A stretch of DNA of 64,000 bases from Haloarculaceae archaeon H-GB1-1 (lineage in GTDB: Archaea; Halobacteriota; Halobacteria; Halobacteriales; Haloarculaceae): the NCBI GenBank assembly GCA_029688825.1, contig JARUKX010000011.1, positions 1-64,000 on the forward strand, given 5' to 3'. Position numbers and translations under genes: made by a program. The notes beneath the pieces are model-generated. The model worked only from the letters and a program-made list of their open reading frames with translations, ran no database searches and was not told where the DNA came from. Shown piece by piece: positions 16,359-25,330 of the stretch (positions within the stretch are counted from its first letter, which is position 1; every line of letters starts with the position of its first letter).

Positions 16359-17786
16359 TCACTCTGATTGTGACATCACGAATTCGAACCGTGCCCCGCC
16401 CTCAGGCCCGTCTGTCACAGAAACTGTCCATCCGTGGGCCTCGATAATCCGTTTTACGATGGTTAGTCCGAAGCCGGTGCCCCCACTCGTCGAAGAATGC
16501 CCCGGTTCGAAGACCTCCTCGCGCCTGTCTGCTGGAATCCCAGACCCATCGTCTTCGACGTAGATGCTGTCCTCACCGGCACGTCCGACACGAACGGTCA
16601 CGTCCGTCCCACCGTGTTCGACCGCGTTTCGGAACAGGTTCTCGAATACATGTTGTAACCGGTCGCGATCACCCTGGAACGTCATCTCACCAGCTATCTC
16701 GAGGGTCGCCGCGTCTGTGTCTACCGCTCCCCAGCACTTCCCGACCAGATCGGTCAGTCTGACCGACTTCGTTTCGTCTATCGTCGCGCCATTCCGAGCG
16801 AGCGTCAACGTGTCCATGATGATTGCCTCCATCCGGTCAAGCGCTCGTATGAGTGGACTAAGATGTTCGCTCTCCGTTTGTTCATCGAGAAGCGTTGCGC
16901 GGCCCTGTGCGACGTTGAGTGGATTGCGTAGGTCGTGGGAGATGACATTCGCGAACTCGTCAAGACGCTCTTTTTGACGACGAAGCTGTCGTTCCCGTTC
17001 GACGCGGTCGGTGACGTTTCGGGTAATTCCCACGAGACGGGTCACATCATCGTTAGTGATAACCGGTGCGAGGTTCGTCTGCCAGATGCGTGCCCCCTCG
17101 TTGAATCGCAGTTCTTCCTGATACGAAATCGGCTCGCGAGCTTTGACACACCGGTGATAGTTCGCTTCGAGTTCCGCTCCCTCAAGCTCTCCGAACACGT
17201 CCTGTGGCGTCTGTCCCCGGACCTGTTCGGTCTTGAGTCCGGTTTGGCGCTCGTATGCTGGACTGAGGCGTTCGAACTCGAACGTAACGTCGTCGTCTGA
17301 AGCGTCAACATCAACGAAGAAAACCGCGTCCTCCGCATTGTTGAGAAGGGCCTCATACTCTCCAGCGAGTTCACGGAATTCTCGCTCACGCTCTTTGCGC
17401 TCAGTGACGTCTCGACTGTTGAGAAGGATGCCACCGATTACGTCGTCGTCGAGTCGGTTCCGCATCGTGGCTTCGATCCAGCACCACGAACCGTCGGCGT
17501 GTTTGAATCGGATCTCGACGGTCTGGGGTTCGTCGGGTGTCTCCAGAACGGCTTCGACTGCGTCGGCATTTCGTTCCCGGTCGTCGGGATGGACGAACTC
17601 GTATCCAGTGTTCCCGACCAATTCCCCCGGATCGTAGCCGAGCACTCGTGTGACGGCAGGGCTCACGTACGTTATCGTTCCGTCAGTGTCGATTATCGTG
17701 GCGACGTCGTTCGACTCTTCGACGAGCCTCCGATACCGGTCGGTCTGGTTCTCGTTGCGAGTGTCCGAAGTCTCGGTTTCTTCCAT
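16359..17786 (-). CDS. PAS-domain histidine kinase
   Basis: This is a 475-residue soluble kinase. PAS 1 spans about residues 15-130 (LVEESNDVATIIDTDGTI) and PAS 2 about 140-262. The H-box is FANVISHDLRNPLNVAQG with the phosphoacceptor His near 284. The HATPase has an N-box in FENLFRNAVEHGG, a G1 box VEDDGSGIP and a G2-type GGTGFGLTIVKRI. No membrane helices are seen. It starts three bases after the stop of the LOV kinase and is the last gene of a KaiC-LOV kinase-PAS kinase operon. Output is probably a separate response regulator, which is not present in the window. Confidence 0.9.
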   Translation of the reverse strand: MEETETSDTRNENQTDRYRRLVEESNDVATIIDTDGTITYVSPAVTRVLGYDPGELVGNTGYEFVHPDDRERNADAVEAVLETPDEPQTVEIRFKHADGSWCWIEATMRNRLDDDVIGGILLNSRDVTERKEREREFRELAGEYEALLNNAEDAVFFVDVDASDDDVTFEFERLSPAYERQTGLKTEQVRGQTPQDVFGELEGAELEANYHRCVKAREPISYQEELRFNEGARIWQTNLAPVITNDDVTRLVGITRNVTDRVERERQLRRQKERLDEFANVISHDLRNPLNVAQGRATLLDEQTESEHLSPLIRALDRMEAIIMDTLTLARNGATIDETKSVRLTDLVGKCWGAVDTDAATLEIAGEMTFQGDRDRLQHVFENLFRNAVEHGGTDVTVRVGRAGEDSIYVEDDGSGIPADRREEVFEPGHSSTSGGTGFGLTIVKRIIEAHGWTVSVTDGPEGGARFEFVMSQSE

Positions 17787-17789
17787 TGG

Positions 17790-20012
17790 TCAGTGGTATT
17801 CGACAGGCGTTCCCCGAACGGATGAGTCGGCGGACATCCGGGGAAGACTCAATACGATGGCAGTTCCACGCTGTGAGTTATCCACGAAGGTGATTTCGCC
17901 TCCGTACAGCGAGACAGTCCAGTAGACGATCCAAAGTCCAAGTCCAGTGCCGTGCTGGAGCGGTGTTTCCTCGCCCTGTTTGATCGTTTCCAGCTCTTCG
18001 TCTGGAATCCCTGGTCCGTTGTCCACAATTTCGATGTCGATCCACTCTTCAGACCGCCTTTCCCTGGATGGTCTCGTGGTAACCGTCACCTCGGGAACCG
18101 GGTTATCATTGTGGACGACAGCGTTGTCTAGTAGTTCCTTCACTGCCAATTTCAACGGACTATCTGCGCGAGCGTAGAGGGGGTCGATATCATCGAGATC
18201 GACTGAAGCGGTCGGATACTCTTCGGAAAAAGCGGTGACGACGTCGCGAACTAACTCCGTCACGTTGACAGCGGTCTCAGCTGATACTTCGGTTTCGAAC
18301 AGTGAGCGCACAGTTCCGGCTTTGTCACTCAGCGTCTCCAGCGCGTCCGCTCGCTCTTCGATCGACCGTGTGTGCGCCTGTGATTCGTTATCGTCCACTG
18401 ATTCACGGAGTAGTTTAGCGCGACCCTGGATTACGTTCATTCCGTTCTTGAGGTTATGGCGCAGGACGCGATTGAGAACGTCTAGTTGCTGTTTGCGAAG
18501 CCGACGGTTCGTCACGTCGGATTCGATCGTGACGAAGTGTGTGATCTCTCCGTCGCCGTTCGCTATGGGAGAGATCGTCTGGTCGACGTGGTACAACTCC
18601 CCGTTTTTGCGCTGATTGATGAGATTTGCATTCCACTGCTCGCCCGAAAGGATCGTCTGCCACATCTGATCGTAGAACTCCTTGTCCTGTTTGCCTGACT
18701 TGATAATGCGGGGCGTTCGACCGACGGCTTCCTCACGAGTATAGCCGGATCGGGCTTCGAACTTCGGATTTACGTACTGGATAGTTCCCTCCCTGTCAGT
18801 GATGAAGACCGCATGTCCTGCGTTCTCGACGGCTTTTTTGAACAGTTGTAAGTCGATTTCGCGCTCTTTGCGCTCGGAGACGTCTTCCTGGAACCCGACG
18901 TAGTTCGTGACGGTCCCGGTGTCGTCTCTCACCGGTGCGATGCTGACGCGGTTCCAGAACTGGCTGCCATCCTTCCGGTAGTTCCGGAGTTCGACGGACA
19001 CCGGTTTGGCCTCATCGACCGCCTTTCGCATTTCAGCGACGGGTTCATCACGAGTCGCCTCACCCTGGAGGAACCGACAGTTGCGCCCGAGCGCTTCTCC
19101 CGCTGAATACCCCGTCAGCGCTTCGAATCCCTCGTTTACGTAGATCATCGGGTTGTCCTCTCGGTCGGGATCGGTAATGGTGATCCCGACGGGCGCTTCG
19201 TCCATCGCCTGGGACTTCAGTTCAAGCTCTCTTGCGTACGCTTTCCGTTCTGTCACGTCGCGTGCAGAGAGGATTACCGGTGACTGTTCGGAATCCGTGA
19301 GCGTCGCAGCCGACACCTCCAACTGTCGCTTTTCTCCCGCTTTTGTTTGACACGTGAGATCGTCGGTCGATCCCTGACCCGCCTCCCGTACGTCCTGGAG
19401 AAAGGACTGAAACCGCTGGCGGTCGTCGGCGTGGATCGTCCCAGTCAGGGAGACAGAGAGCAGTTCATCACGCGAGTATCCTACGAGGTCACACGCCGCC
19501 GGGTTACACTCGGTAATCGAGTCGCTGGACGCACCAACCACGAAGAGAGCGTCGTTCGTCGAATCGAACAGCCGCTGAAATCGAGTCTGAACGTCCTCGT
19601 AGCGCTCGGACAACTCCACCGACTGCTCGCGCCTGGCCAACAAGTTCCCCACCCGGCGAAACAGAGTCGTCCGATCAACGGGAGCTGGCACCACTTCGTC
19701 AATGAGCGGTGGCCCGTCGCCGTTCTGCTCGGACGGCAGTGGGACAGTTCCCCTCGACCCTTGCTGTTGAATCAACAGTACCGGAGTGAAGGTCGGATGA
19801 ACCTCTTTTTTGTGCTCTCGCAACGCGTCGCGGTACGTTGCCACCATCTGTTCACCAACGAGGTAACAATCGACTGGCTGGAGGGTGTCATCGGCGATGA
19901 CGTCGTACCGCTCGTCGAGAAAGTCTTCCAGGGCTTCCCGGTCGTTGTCTCCGTGAATCAGGAGCTGTATGGTGTGTCGCTCACTCACTTCACGATTCGA
20001 CCGGTCGGTCAT
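17790..20012 (-). CDS. LOV-domain histidine kinase (predicted blue-light receptor)
   Basis: This is a 740-residue soluble kinase. Residues about 13-125 look like a degenerate receiver/HTR-like domain. PAS 1 is about 143-255. A LOV domain is about 265-378, PAS 3 is about 390-500, and HisKA has its phosphoacceptor His near 519 (VLNRVLRHNLKNGMNVIQG). HATPase_c follows with G boxes VDNGPGIPDEEL and HGTGLGLWIVYW. The LOV domain holds GRNCRFLQG with the photo-adduct Cys near 312. It also holds the flavin-contacting NYRKDGSQFWN and the flavin-side Gln in YVGFQED, so the complete photochemical set is visible. Its start overlaps the KaiC-like gene stop by ATGA, indicating translational coupling. Confidence 0.9.
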   Translation of the reverse strand: MTDRSNREVSERHTIQLLIHGDNDREALEDFLDERYDVIADDTLQPVDCYLVGEQMVATYRDALREHKKEVHPTFTPVLLIQQQGSRGTVPLPSEQNGDGPPLIDEVVPAPVDRTTLFRRVGNLLARREQSVELSERYEDVQTRFQRLFDSTNDALFVVGASSDSITECNPAACDLVGYSRDELLSVSLTGTIHADDRQRFQSFLQDVREAGQGSTDDLTCQTKAGEKRQLEVSAATLTDSEQSPVILSARDVTERKAYARELELKSQAMDEAPVGITITDPDREDNPMIYVNEGFEALTGYSAGEALGRNCRFLQGEATRDEPVAEMRKAVDEAKPVSVELRNYRKDGSQFWNRVSIAPVRDDTGTVTNYVGFQEDVSERKEREIDLQLFKKAVENAGHAVFITDREGTIQYVNPKFEARSGYTREEAVGRTPRIIKSGKQDKEFYDQMWQTILSGEQWNANLINQRKNGELYHVDQTISPIANGDGEITHFVTIESDVTNRRLRKQQLDVLNRVLRHNLKNGMNVIQGRAKLLRESVDDNESQAHTRSIEERADALETLSDKAGTVRSLFETEVSAETAVNVTELVRDVVTAFSEEYPTASVDLDDIDPLYARADSPLKLAVKELLDNAVVHNDNPVPEVTVTTRPSRERRSEEWIDIEIVDNGPGIPDEELETIKQGEETPLQHGTGLGLWIVYWTVSLYGGEITFVDNSQRGTAIVLSLPRMSADSSVRGTPVEYH

Positions 20013-21526
20013 GAGTGATCGGTTGTCTGGTGGGACTCATCTGGAACGCGATACGTTGAACTCCCCTGCATGATCCCCCGAACGTTATCGAACGGTCCTT
20101 CGATAACCAGTCCGTCGCCGGACTCGATAGCAAACCGGTGAAACCGGCTGTCGAAATCCCCGAGTCGTTTTTTCACGACGCCGATCGCTCGGTCCAGTTC
20201 GCCGTCGACCTCCACGTACGAGAGAAACACGATGTTGTCCGCGATGTAGCTGGTGTTCGTACTCGTAGCTTCCGGAATCCCGGTGAGGCGGTCCGCCTCG
20301 TCCGTAATGATGACTGCGATACCGTGATTCTTGAGTACCCTGGTAAGACCGTGCAGCCGACGAACGAGTCGCTGATCGTTGCCCTGGAGCGAGATCTTGT
20401 AGCCCGAAAGCCCGTCGATGAACACCGCGTCCGGCGAGTTCTCGTCGACCTGGTCGAGGACGTACTGATCGAACTCCTCGGCCGAACGCAAGAGCGGTTC
20501 TGTCTCTGTCAGGCCCAGTGATCCCTGCGCCTGCATTTCCGAGATCGGGAGTCCGAGGGTTTCAGACCGGTGGACGAACTGGTCGATGGATTCCTCGAAA
20601 AGGTATCCGAGTGCTGTCCCGCCGTCCTCGACGATGCCCGAGAGTATCTGTGCACCAGTGGTCGACTTTCCGATGCCGGTCGGACCGCTGATAAACGAGA
20701 CAGTCCCGCGTTCGATTCCGCCACCGAGGAGACCGTCGAGGGGTTCGTGTCCGGTGGAAATGAGTTCCGGATCGAACGTTCGGTTGTCGTGTTCCGGGAT
20801 AGTTTGTGGGTAGACTTCGATCCCATGCTCGCGGATTTCGAGTCCGTGGGTGCCGTCGATCTGTCCGAGACCACGGTGTTTCGGGACTTCAATTCGGCGT
20901 TCGTGCTCGTCGAGATACAAGTTGATGACGCCGTCGCTGAGCGATTCGAAATCGTCGTGCGAGGTCTCGGGAGTACTCTCTCTTTTAAGTGTCCGCGTTG
21001 CGACTGTCGTCACCTGCCGGTCTCGAAGAAATCGGATTAGCGATTGCAACCGCTTCCGGTATTGGTATTCGTCCCGCTCCACGTACTGGAGTTGTGTAAT
21101 CGGATCGATAAGAATTCGGGCCGGATCCACGTCCTCGATAACGTGTTTGATATCCTGTGTGAATTGCTCAGATTCGACTTCGGTCGCCTCGACCAAGTTG
21201 TAGGATTTGTCCTCGGCGAAAAAGTCCGTCCCGGGCCCGATATCTAAAAACTCGGCGTCCCGAATGTCGACGTCAAGCAGTGCTGCATTGACGAGAATGT
21301 CGTGTCTCGACTCTTCGCCGTGGATGTAGACGACTGTGTCGCCGGCTTCGAGCCCTGATTGCAGGAAGTGCTGGCCGAGAAGCGACTTACCCGTTCCCGA
21401 AACGCCCTGGACGAGGTACGTGCGGCCCCGGATGTACCCTCCGTTGAGTAGCTCGTCCACTTCGGGGACACCAGACGATACCAGATCGATTTCTTCCGTC
21501 TGCGTGTCGAGTGGGTTGTCAGGCAT
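20009..21526 (-). CDS. KaiC-like two-domain RecA-family ATPase
   Basis: This 505-residue KaiC-family protein has two RecA-like domains. Walker A motifs are GVSGTGKS (about 41-48) and GPTGIGKS (about 281-288). Walker B strands are ARILIDP and DAVFIDG, and the paired catalytic acidic residues are in YIHGEESRH and YLFEESIDQF. Haloarchaeal KaiC-like ATPases often act as signalling partners of kinases, by analogy to cyanobacterial KaiC. It is the first gene of a three-gene operon with the LOV kinase and a PAS kinase. No KaiA or KaiB is present, so a true clock is not established. Confidence 0.9.
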   Translation of the reverse strand: MPDNPLDTQTEEIDLVSSGVPEVDELLNGGYIRGRTYLVQGVSGTGKSLLGQHFLQSGLEAGDTVVYIHGEESRHDILVNAALLDVDIRDAEFLDIGPGTDFFAEDKSYNLVEATEVESEQFTQDIKHVIEDVDPARILIDPITQLQYVERDEYQYRKRLQSLIRFLRDRQVTTVATRTLKRESTPETSHDDFESLSDGVINLYLDEHERRIEVPKHRGLGQIDGTHGLEIREHGIEVYPQTIPEHDNRTFDPELISTGHEPLDGLLGGGIERGTVSFISGPTGIGKSTTGAQILSGIVEDGGTALGYLFEESIDQFVHRSETLGLPISEMQAQGSLGLTETEPLLRSAEEFDQYVLDQVDENSPDAVFIDGLSGYKISLQGNDQRLVRRLHGLTRVLKNHGIAVIITDEADRLTGIPEATSTNTSYIADNIVFLSYVEVDGELDRAIGVVKKRLGDFDSRFHRFAIESGDGLVIEGPFDNVRGIMQGSSTYRVPDESHQTTDHS

Positions 21527-21589
21527 CGTGCATCATTTTTTAACGGGGGGTTCGAGGGGCATAAGCCGGAGTTCTAGATAACGGGATAT

Positions 21590-21797
21590 TCAGTATTCAT
21601 CTGATAGATACCGCCGCTCATTTGCGGTTTCGACGCCGTCGATCCCGAAGCGGGCGTCGCGCATCTCGCTGTCGGTCACGCGGATTTCCCAGCCGGTAGC
21701 CTTCACGATTTCCGTGACGGTTGGGTGGCTGAATCCGGTGTCGTCGTCAGCGCTGCGTAGCCCGTCTCGAAGGCCCTGATGAGTGTGTGGTGATGGT
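21590..21797 (-). pseudogene. Decayed histidine-kinase ATPase-domain fragment
   Basis: On the minus strand the sequence ending at the stop at 21590 reads DTGFSHPTVTEIVKATGWEI then RVTDSEMRDARFGIDGVET. This matches the last part of haloarchaeal HATPase domains, where GTGFGLSIVxEIVxAHGWEI is followed by RVTxSxxGGARFEIxGVE. Most diagnostic glycines are changed (GLSIV became SHPTV), and a stop in frame lies just upstream. It is a remnant only, downstream of the KaiC operon promoter side and next to the transducer gene, and is not expected to encode an active domain. Confidence 0.55.
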
Positions 21798-21921
21798 GTG
21801 CGGTCATGGGCTCATACCCCCTACTGCGATCTGACGCCCGACTCTCAGTATCAGATGTGTGGAGGCCGCCGTCGGCCGCGGCCGACGATTCCGGCGTCGC
21901 CTCGATAGTTGGACCGGCGCC

Positions 21922-24039
21922 TTATCCGGTGTCGAAATCAGACACCTGGTCGTGCAGGTCTTCAGCGAGCGCAGACAGTTGCTGGACGTTCTCCGAGGCT
22001 TCGGACAGGGAAGCGGTCTGTTCTTCAGTCGCGGCAGAGACGTTGCTCGCTTCGGCCGCAGTCTGTTGACTAACGCTGGAGACCTCGTCGACCATCGAAA
22101 CCACTTCCTCCGACGAGGCCGCCTGGTCGTCAGTGGCGTCGCTGATTTCCCGGATACCGCTTTCGGCCTCCTGAACGGCGTTGGCTATCTCGTCGAACAT
22201 CTGGATGGCGTCCTCGATCGTGTCAGACCCGCGTTGCACCTGATCGCTCATCTGTTGCATTCCCTCGACGGTATCTTCCGTCGTCGCCTGGACTTCGCCG
22301 ATGCGCTGTTCGATGTCGGCAGTCGCCTCGGCGGCCTCCTCTGCAAGGGATTTGATTTCGTTTGCCACGACCCCGAATCCTTCGCCTGCCTCGCCGGCAC
22401 GGGCTGCCTCGATGGAGGCGTTCAGCGCCAGCATATTGGTCTGTTCGGCGATCTCGGTGATCATCTCGACCACTTCACCGATCTGGTCCATCTTCTCGTC
22501 GAGCGTTTCGACTCGTGTGCTTGCCTCGTCGGCTCGGGTTTCGATGGACTGTATTTCCTCGGTCGCCTCCGATGCGTACTGCCGGCCCGTCTCGCCACGT
22601 TCGACGGCCGTGCTGGCAGTCGAAGCAACCTCTTCGGCCGAGGAGGCGATCTCCTCGACGGTCGCCGACATGTCGTTCATTTCGCCGGCCACCTCTTGCA
22701 GGTTCTCGCTCTGCGTGTCCGCACCGCGTGAAATCTCCTCGACTGATTCCGCAACCTGTTCGCTGGCCTGTTCGATTTCCTCCGAACTACCCGCCACTTC
22801 CTCACTCGAAGTTGCGACGTCGTCTGCAATGGCCTGGACCCGTTCGACGCTGGCGTTCAATTGTCCGATTCCTGCCTCCAGGTCACGCAGTGCTGTCCCG
22901 AACGATCCCGGGTAGTCGGTGTCGATGTCCTGGTCGAGCCGTCCGTCTTTGAGACCCTGGCTCGCGGTCGAGATCTGTGTGAAGCTCTCCGACAACTGGG
23001 TGGTCCCGGTCGCGAGGTCTTCCAGCACTTCGCCGTACTGCCCGGGTCGGTCGGTGTCAACGTTCTGCTTGATGACGCCCCGTTGGAGATCGTCACTCAC
23101 GCCCCGGATCTCCTCGAAACTCAGGGCAAGTTCGTCGGCACCCGCTTCGAGATCTTCGATAGTCTCCCCGTATTGTCCCGGATAGTCGGCCTCGAACTCC
23201 CAGCCCAGATCGCCCTCTCGTAAGCCACGGCTGGCAGTTCCGATCTGTGAAAAAACACTCCGGAGGTTCGCCTGCATCTCGGTGAACGCCTCGATCATCC
23301 GGCCGAGTTCGTCGTCTTCGACGTGGTCGTCGAGGTCAGTGCTGAGGTCGCCCTCACTCATGGCCTGTGAGGCCTTTGAGAGCTGTTCGATGGGGGTGGT
23401 GATACGCCCGGCGACGAAGAGGCCGATGGCGATGGCCACGACGAAAGCTGCGGTGGTCAGCCCGATAATCATCATGTGACTATTGTTCGTCGTCGTCGCC
23501 GCAGACGCAACCGAGGCTTCCATTTTCGCGTCGGCATTCTCCTCGAAGGTTATGGTATCCTCTTCGAGTTCAATGTAGATGGGGTCTAACTCGTCCATCT
23601 TCCGGTTTGCGAGCTCTTTGTCGCCCGCTTCCATCGCGGTAATGACTTCTTCACCCGTCGATTTGGCCTCTTGGTGTTCGGCTTTCATCTCCGAAAGCAA
23701 CTGCTGTTGGTCCGCCGTGAGGTCGTCACGCTCCGCCAGGGTCGTGTACCACTTCTCGAAGTTTGCTTGGGAGGCTCGGAATTCCTCGGCTGCATTCATC
23801 TCACCGGTCAGGACCTCGTGCAGTGCCAGTCGCTCCGATTCCAGTTCGTATTTCATCTCCATCGCTGCGTCGGCCTCAGCGACGTCGTCGTGGACGACGG
23901 TTTCGAGTTGAGTGTCAACGGTACTGACACTCGTATACCCGATGACTCCCGTCACACCGACCAGTAGCGCCACGAGCACGAATGCCAGGATGATTTTTGG
24001 CTGCAGATCGAACCGATCGATTTTCACTTTCTCTATCAT
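21922..24039 (-). CDS. Membrane chemoreceptor/transducer (Htr, methyl-accepting)
   Basis: This 705-residue transducer has TM1 at about 15-37, an external four-helix-type sensor of about 150 residues, TM2 at about 190-212 ([20 protein letters not shown]) and a HAMP domain. Three successive HAMP-like repeats follow; they share [32 protein letters not shown] and [17 protein letters not shown] long coiled coil then leads to the conserved CheA/CheW-binding tip [20 protein letters not shown]. Methylation-type Glu/Gln pairs flank the tip. It probably relays an external stimulus to the flagellar/archaellar Che system. The ligand is unknown. No CheA or CheW gene is in the window. Confidence 0.92.
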   Translation of the reverse strand: MIEKVKIDRFDLQPKIILAFVLVALLVGVTGVIGYTSVSTVDTQLETVVHDDVAEADAAMEMKYELESERLALHEVLTGEMNAAEEFRASQANFEKWYTTLAERDDLTADQQQLLSEMKAEHQEAKSTGEEVITAMEAGDKELANRKMDELDPIYIELEEDTITFEENADAKMEASVASAATTTNNSHMMIIGLTTAAFVVAIAIGLFVAGRITTPIEQLSKASQAMSEGDLSTDLDDHVEDDELGRMIEAFTEMQANLRSVFSQIGTASRGLREGDLGWEFEADYPGQYGETIEDLEAGADELALSFEEIRGVSDDLQRGVIKQNVDTDRPGQYGEVLEDLATGTTQLSESFTQISTASQGLKDGRLDQDIDTDYPGSFGTALRDLEAGIGQLNASVERVQAIADDVATSSEEVAGSSEEIEQASEQVAESVEEISRGADTQSENLQEVAGEMNDMSATVEEIASSAEEVASTASTAVERGETGRQYASEATEEIQSIETRADEASTRVETLDEKMDQIGEVVEMITEIAEQTNMLALNASIEAARAGEAGEGFGVVANEIKSLAEEAAEATADIEQRIGEVQATTEDTVEGMQQMSDQVQRGSDTIEDAIQMFDEIANAVQEAESGIREISDATDDQAASSEEVVSMVDEVSSVSQQTAAEASNVSAATEEQTASLSEASENVQQLSALAEDLHDQVSDFDTG

Positions 24040-24289
24040 TTATCATTATCTCCCGACTATTCTCATAATTAATATCTCTAGTTAACTGGATGAGTATCAT
24101 TCGTGAGAACAGGAGACGATTTCTTCGACTCACTTCCGAACTCAACAGTACCTCGAGGTCCCCCGAAGAGTACCGTCTGGGTCACGCCTCTGATCGTATC
24201 CAGTTATCTAGATGTGGGATTACACTCTACTTCTTCTACGCATAGACTATGTCCGATTCGCCGCAGTTTGGCCGGGACGATTTGGGCGA

Positions 24290-24385
24290 GGAGGTCTCAA
24301 CGACCAGTTGGACGCGGACTCGCTTGTTGACGAGATTGGCTTGGATGGGTCTGATATACAGTGGCGGAAGGATTCTGGAAAGTGA
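24290..24385 (+). pseudogene. Relic of a HemAT-like globin-coupled transducer N terminus
   Basis: The plus strand reads LNDQLDADSLVDEIGLDGSD followed by IQWRKD and then a stop at 24383-24385. This matches the very beginning of haloarchaeal HemAT globin-coupled sensors, where DxxxLxDxIGLDxxxIxWRxxF precedes the globin. Nothing of the globin or signalling region follows, so only a stub remains. The match is short but specific in spacing and residues. It sits between a live transducer and a broken DICT gene, in a zone of decayed sensors. Confidence 0.4.
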
Positions 24386-24433
24386 CACGACCGAAGGGCA
24401 ATTAAGAGAACGTATATCATTTCAGGGACGCTG

Positions 24434-25185
24434 ATGGATTTGCGTGACAGTATCGAGTGGATCAGCCACCACGAGAAGGAACTCTGCCTGTTCAATATCG
24501 ACCCGTGTGACGCGATACAAGAGGGAGTCGAGACCTACTTCCGGACACAGAACGTGCGAATCACCGTCAAGCAGACGGCCTCGGGATCTCCGGAAGACGT
24601 TGCAGTCCTCAGCGACGAGTTGGCGATGCTCGCCGTCGTCGACGTCTCGCCGTTGCGGCGGTTACTTGAAGAAGGGGCCTCGGGAAGAGGCGAACTCGGT
24701 ATTGCCGACGAACGATAGGAGCGGATTCTTCGTCATCTCAAGGAGACAACCTTCACGTCGCACGATACAGGACAGTTGCTGTACGCGTCCCGGGAAATCG
24801 GGGACCGTGCCCGCCGGGTGGGCCAGGGCTCGATTCACGCAGGGTTCCAGCAGTGCTCGGTCATGGCACAACAGCAATCCGTCTACACCGATCTGGCTCG
24901 TCGAGGTGTCTCTGTACACACCTACGGCGTCCCCGACGCCACACCACCGGATCTCGGTTCCGGTCACGCTCATGCAGTCTCGACAGACGAGATCTCCGAA
25001 ACGTGGTTTGTCGTCTTCGACGGGGGCAGCGACGATACTCAGAAGACTGCCTCGCTCGCCCACGAACGCGACGAGAACGTGTCTACGGGGTGTGGACGTA
25101 CGATCCGAATATCGTCGACCGCGTCCTCGCTCATCTCAATCAGACCTATGACACCTCGACCGACGATGTACTGTCAGGTCTGTGA
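24434..25185 (+). pseudogene. Broken DICT-domain sensor gene
   Basis: The first 94 codons encode a typical DICT start (LFNIDPCDAIQEGVETYFRT). An in-frame TAG at 24716-24718 then interrupts the frame, but the same frame continues with DICT-like sequence: SHDTGQLLYASREIGDRARR, VYTDLARRGVSVHTYGVPD and TWFVVFDGG. Near 25075 the coding sense shifts by one base into YGVWTYDPNIVDRVLAHLNQ, which is the conserved DICT C-terminal strand and helix. One nonsense and one frameshift therefore separate three good pieces, consistent with a recently inactivated gene. Programmed events cannot be excluded from sequence alone, but there is no slippery site I would defend. Confidence 0.65.
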
Positions 25186-25330
25186 AACTCGTAAACGAGA
25201 CTTCGTATCAGATCGGGCATCTCGATACGGTAGACTGACGAACGCCTGATTGTGAACGCTAGCGTGAGTGTTCTACGGTTTGAAATTATTACGACGTTAT
25301 TAATATGTGGGTGAAAGACACAGACCTAGA

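Noticed and set aside
20009-21526. A full KaiABC circadian clock
   Set aside because: Only a KaiC-like gene is present; no KaiA or KaiB-like gene was seen nearby.
24716-24718. TAG readthrough (pyrrolysine) in the DICT gene
   Set aside because: Haloarchaea are not known to use pyrrolysine, and a second frameshift downstream points to decay.
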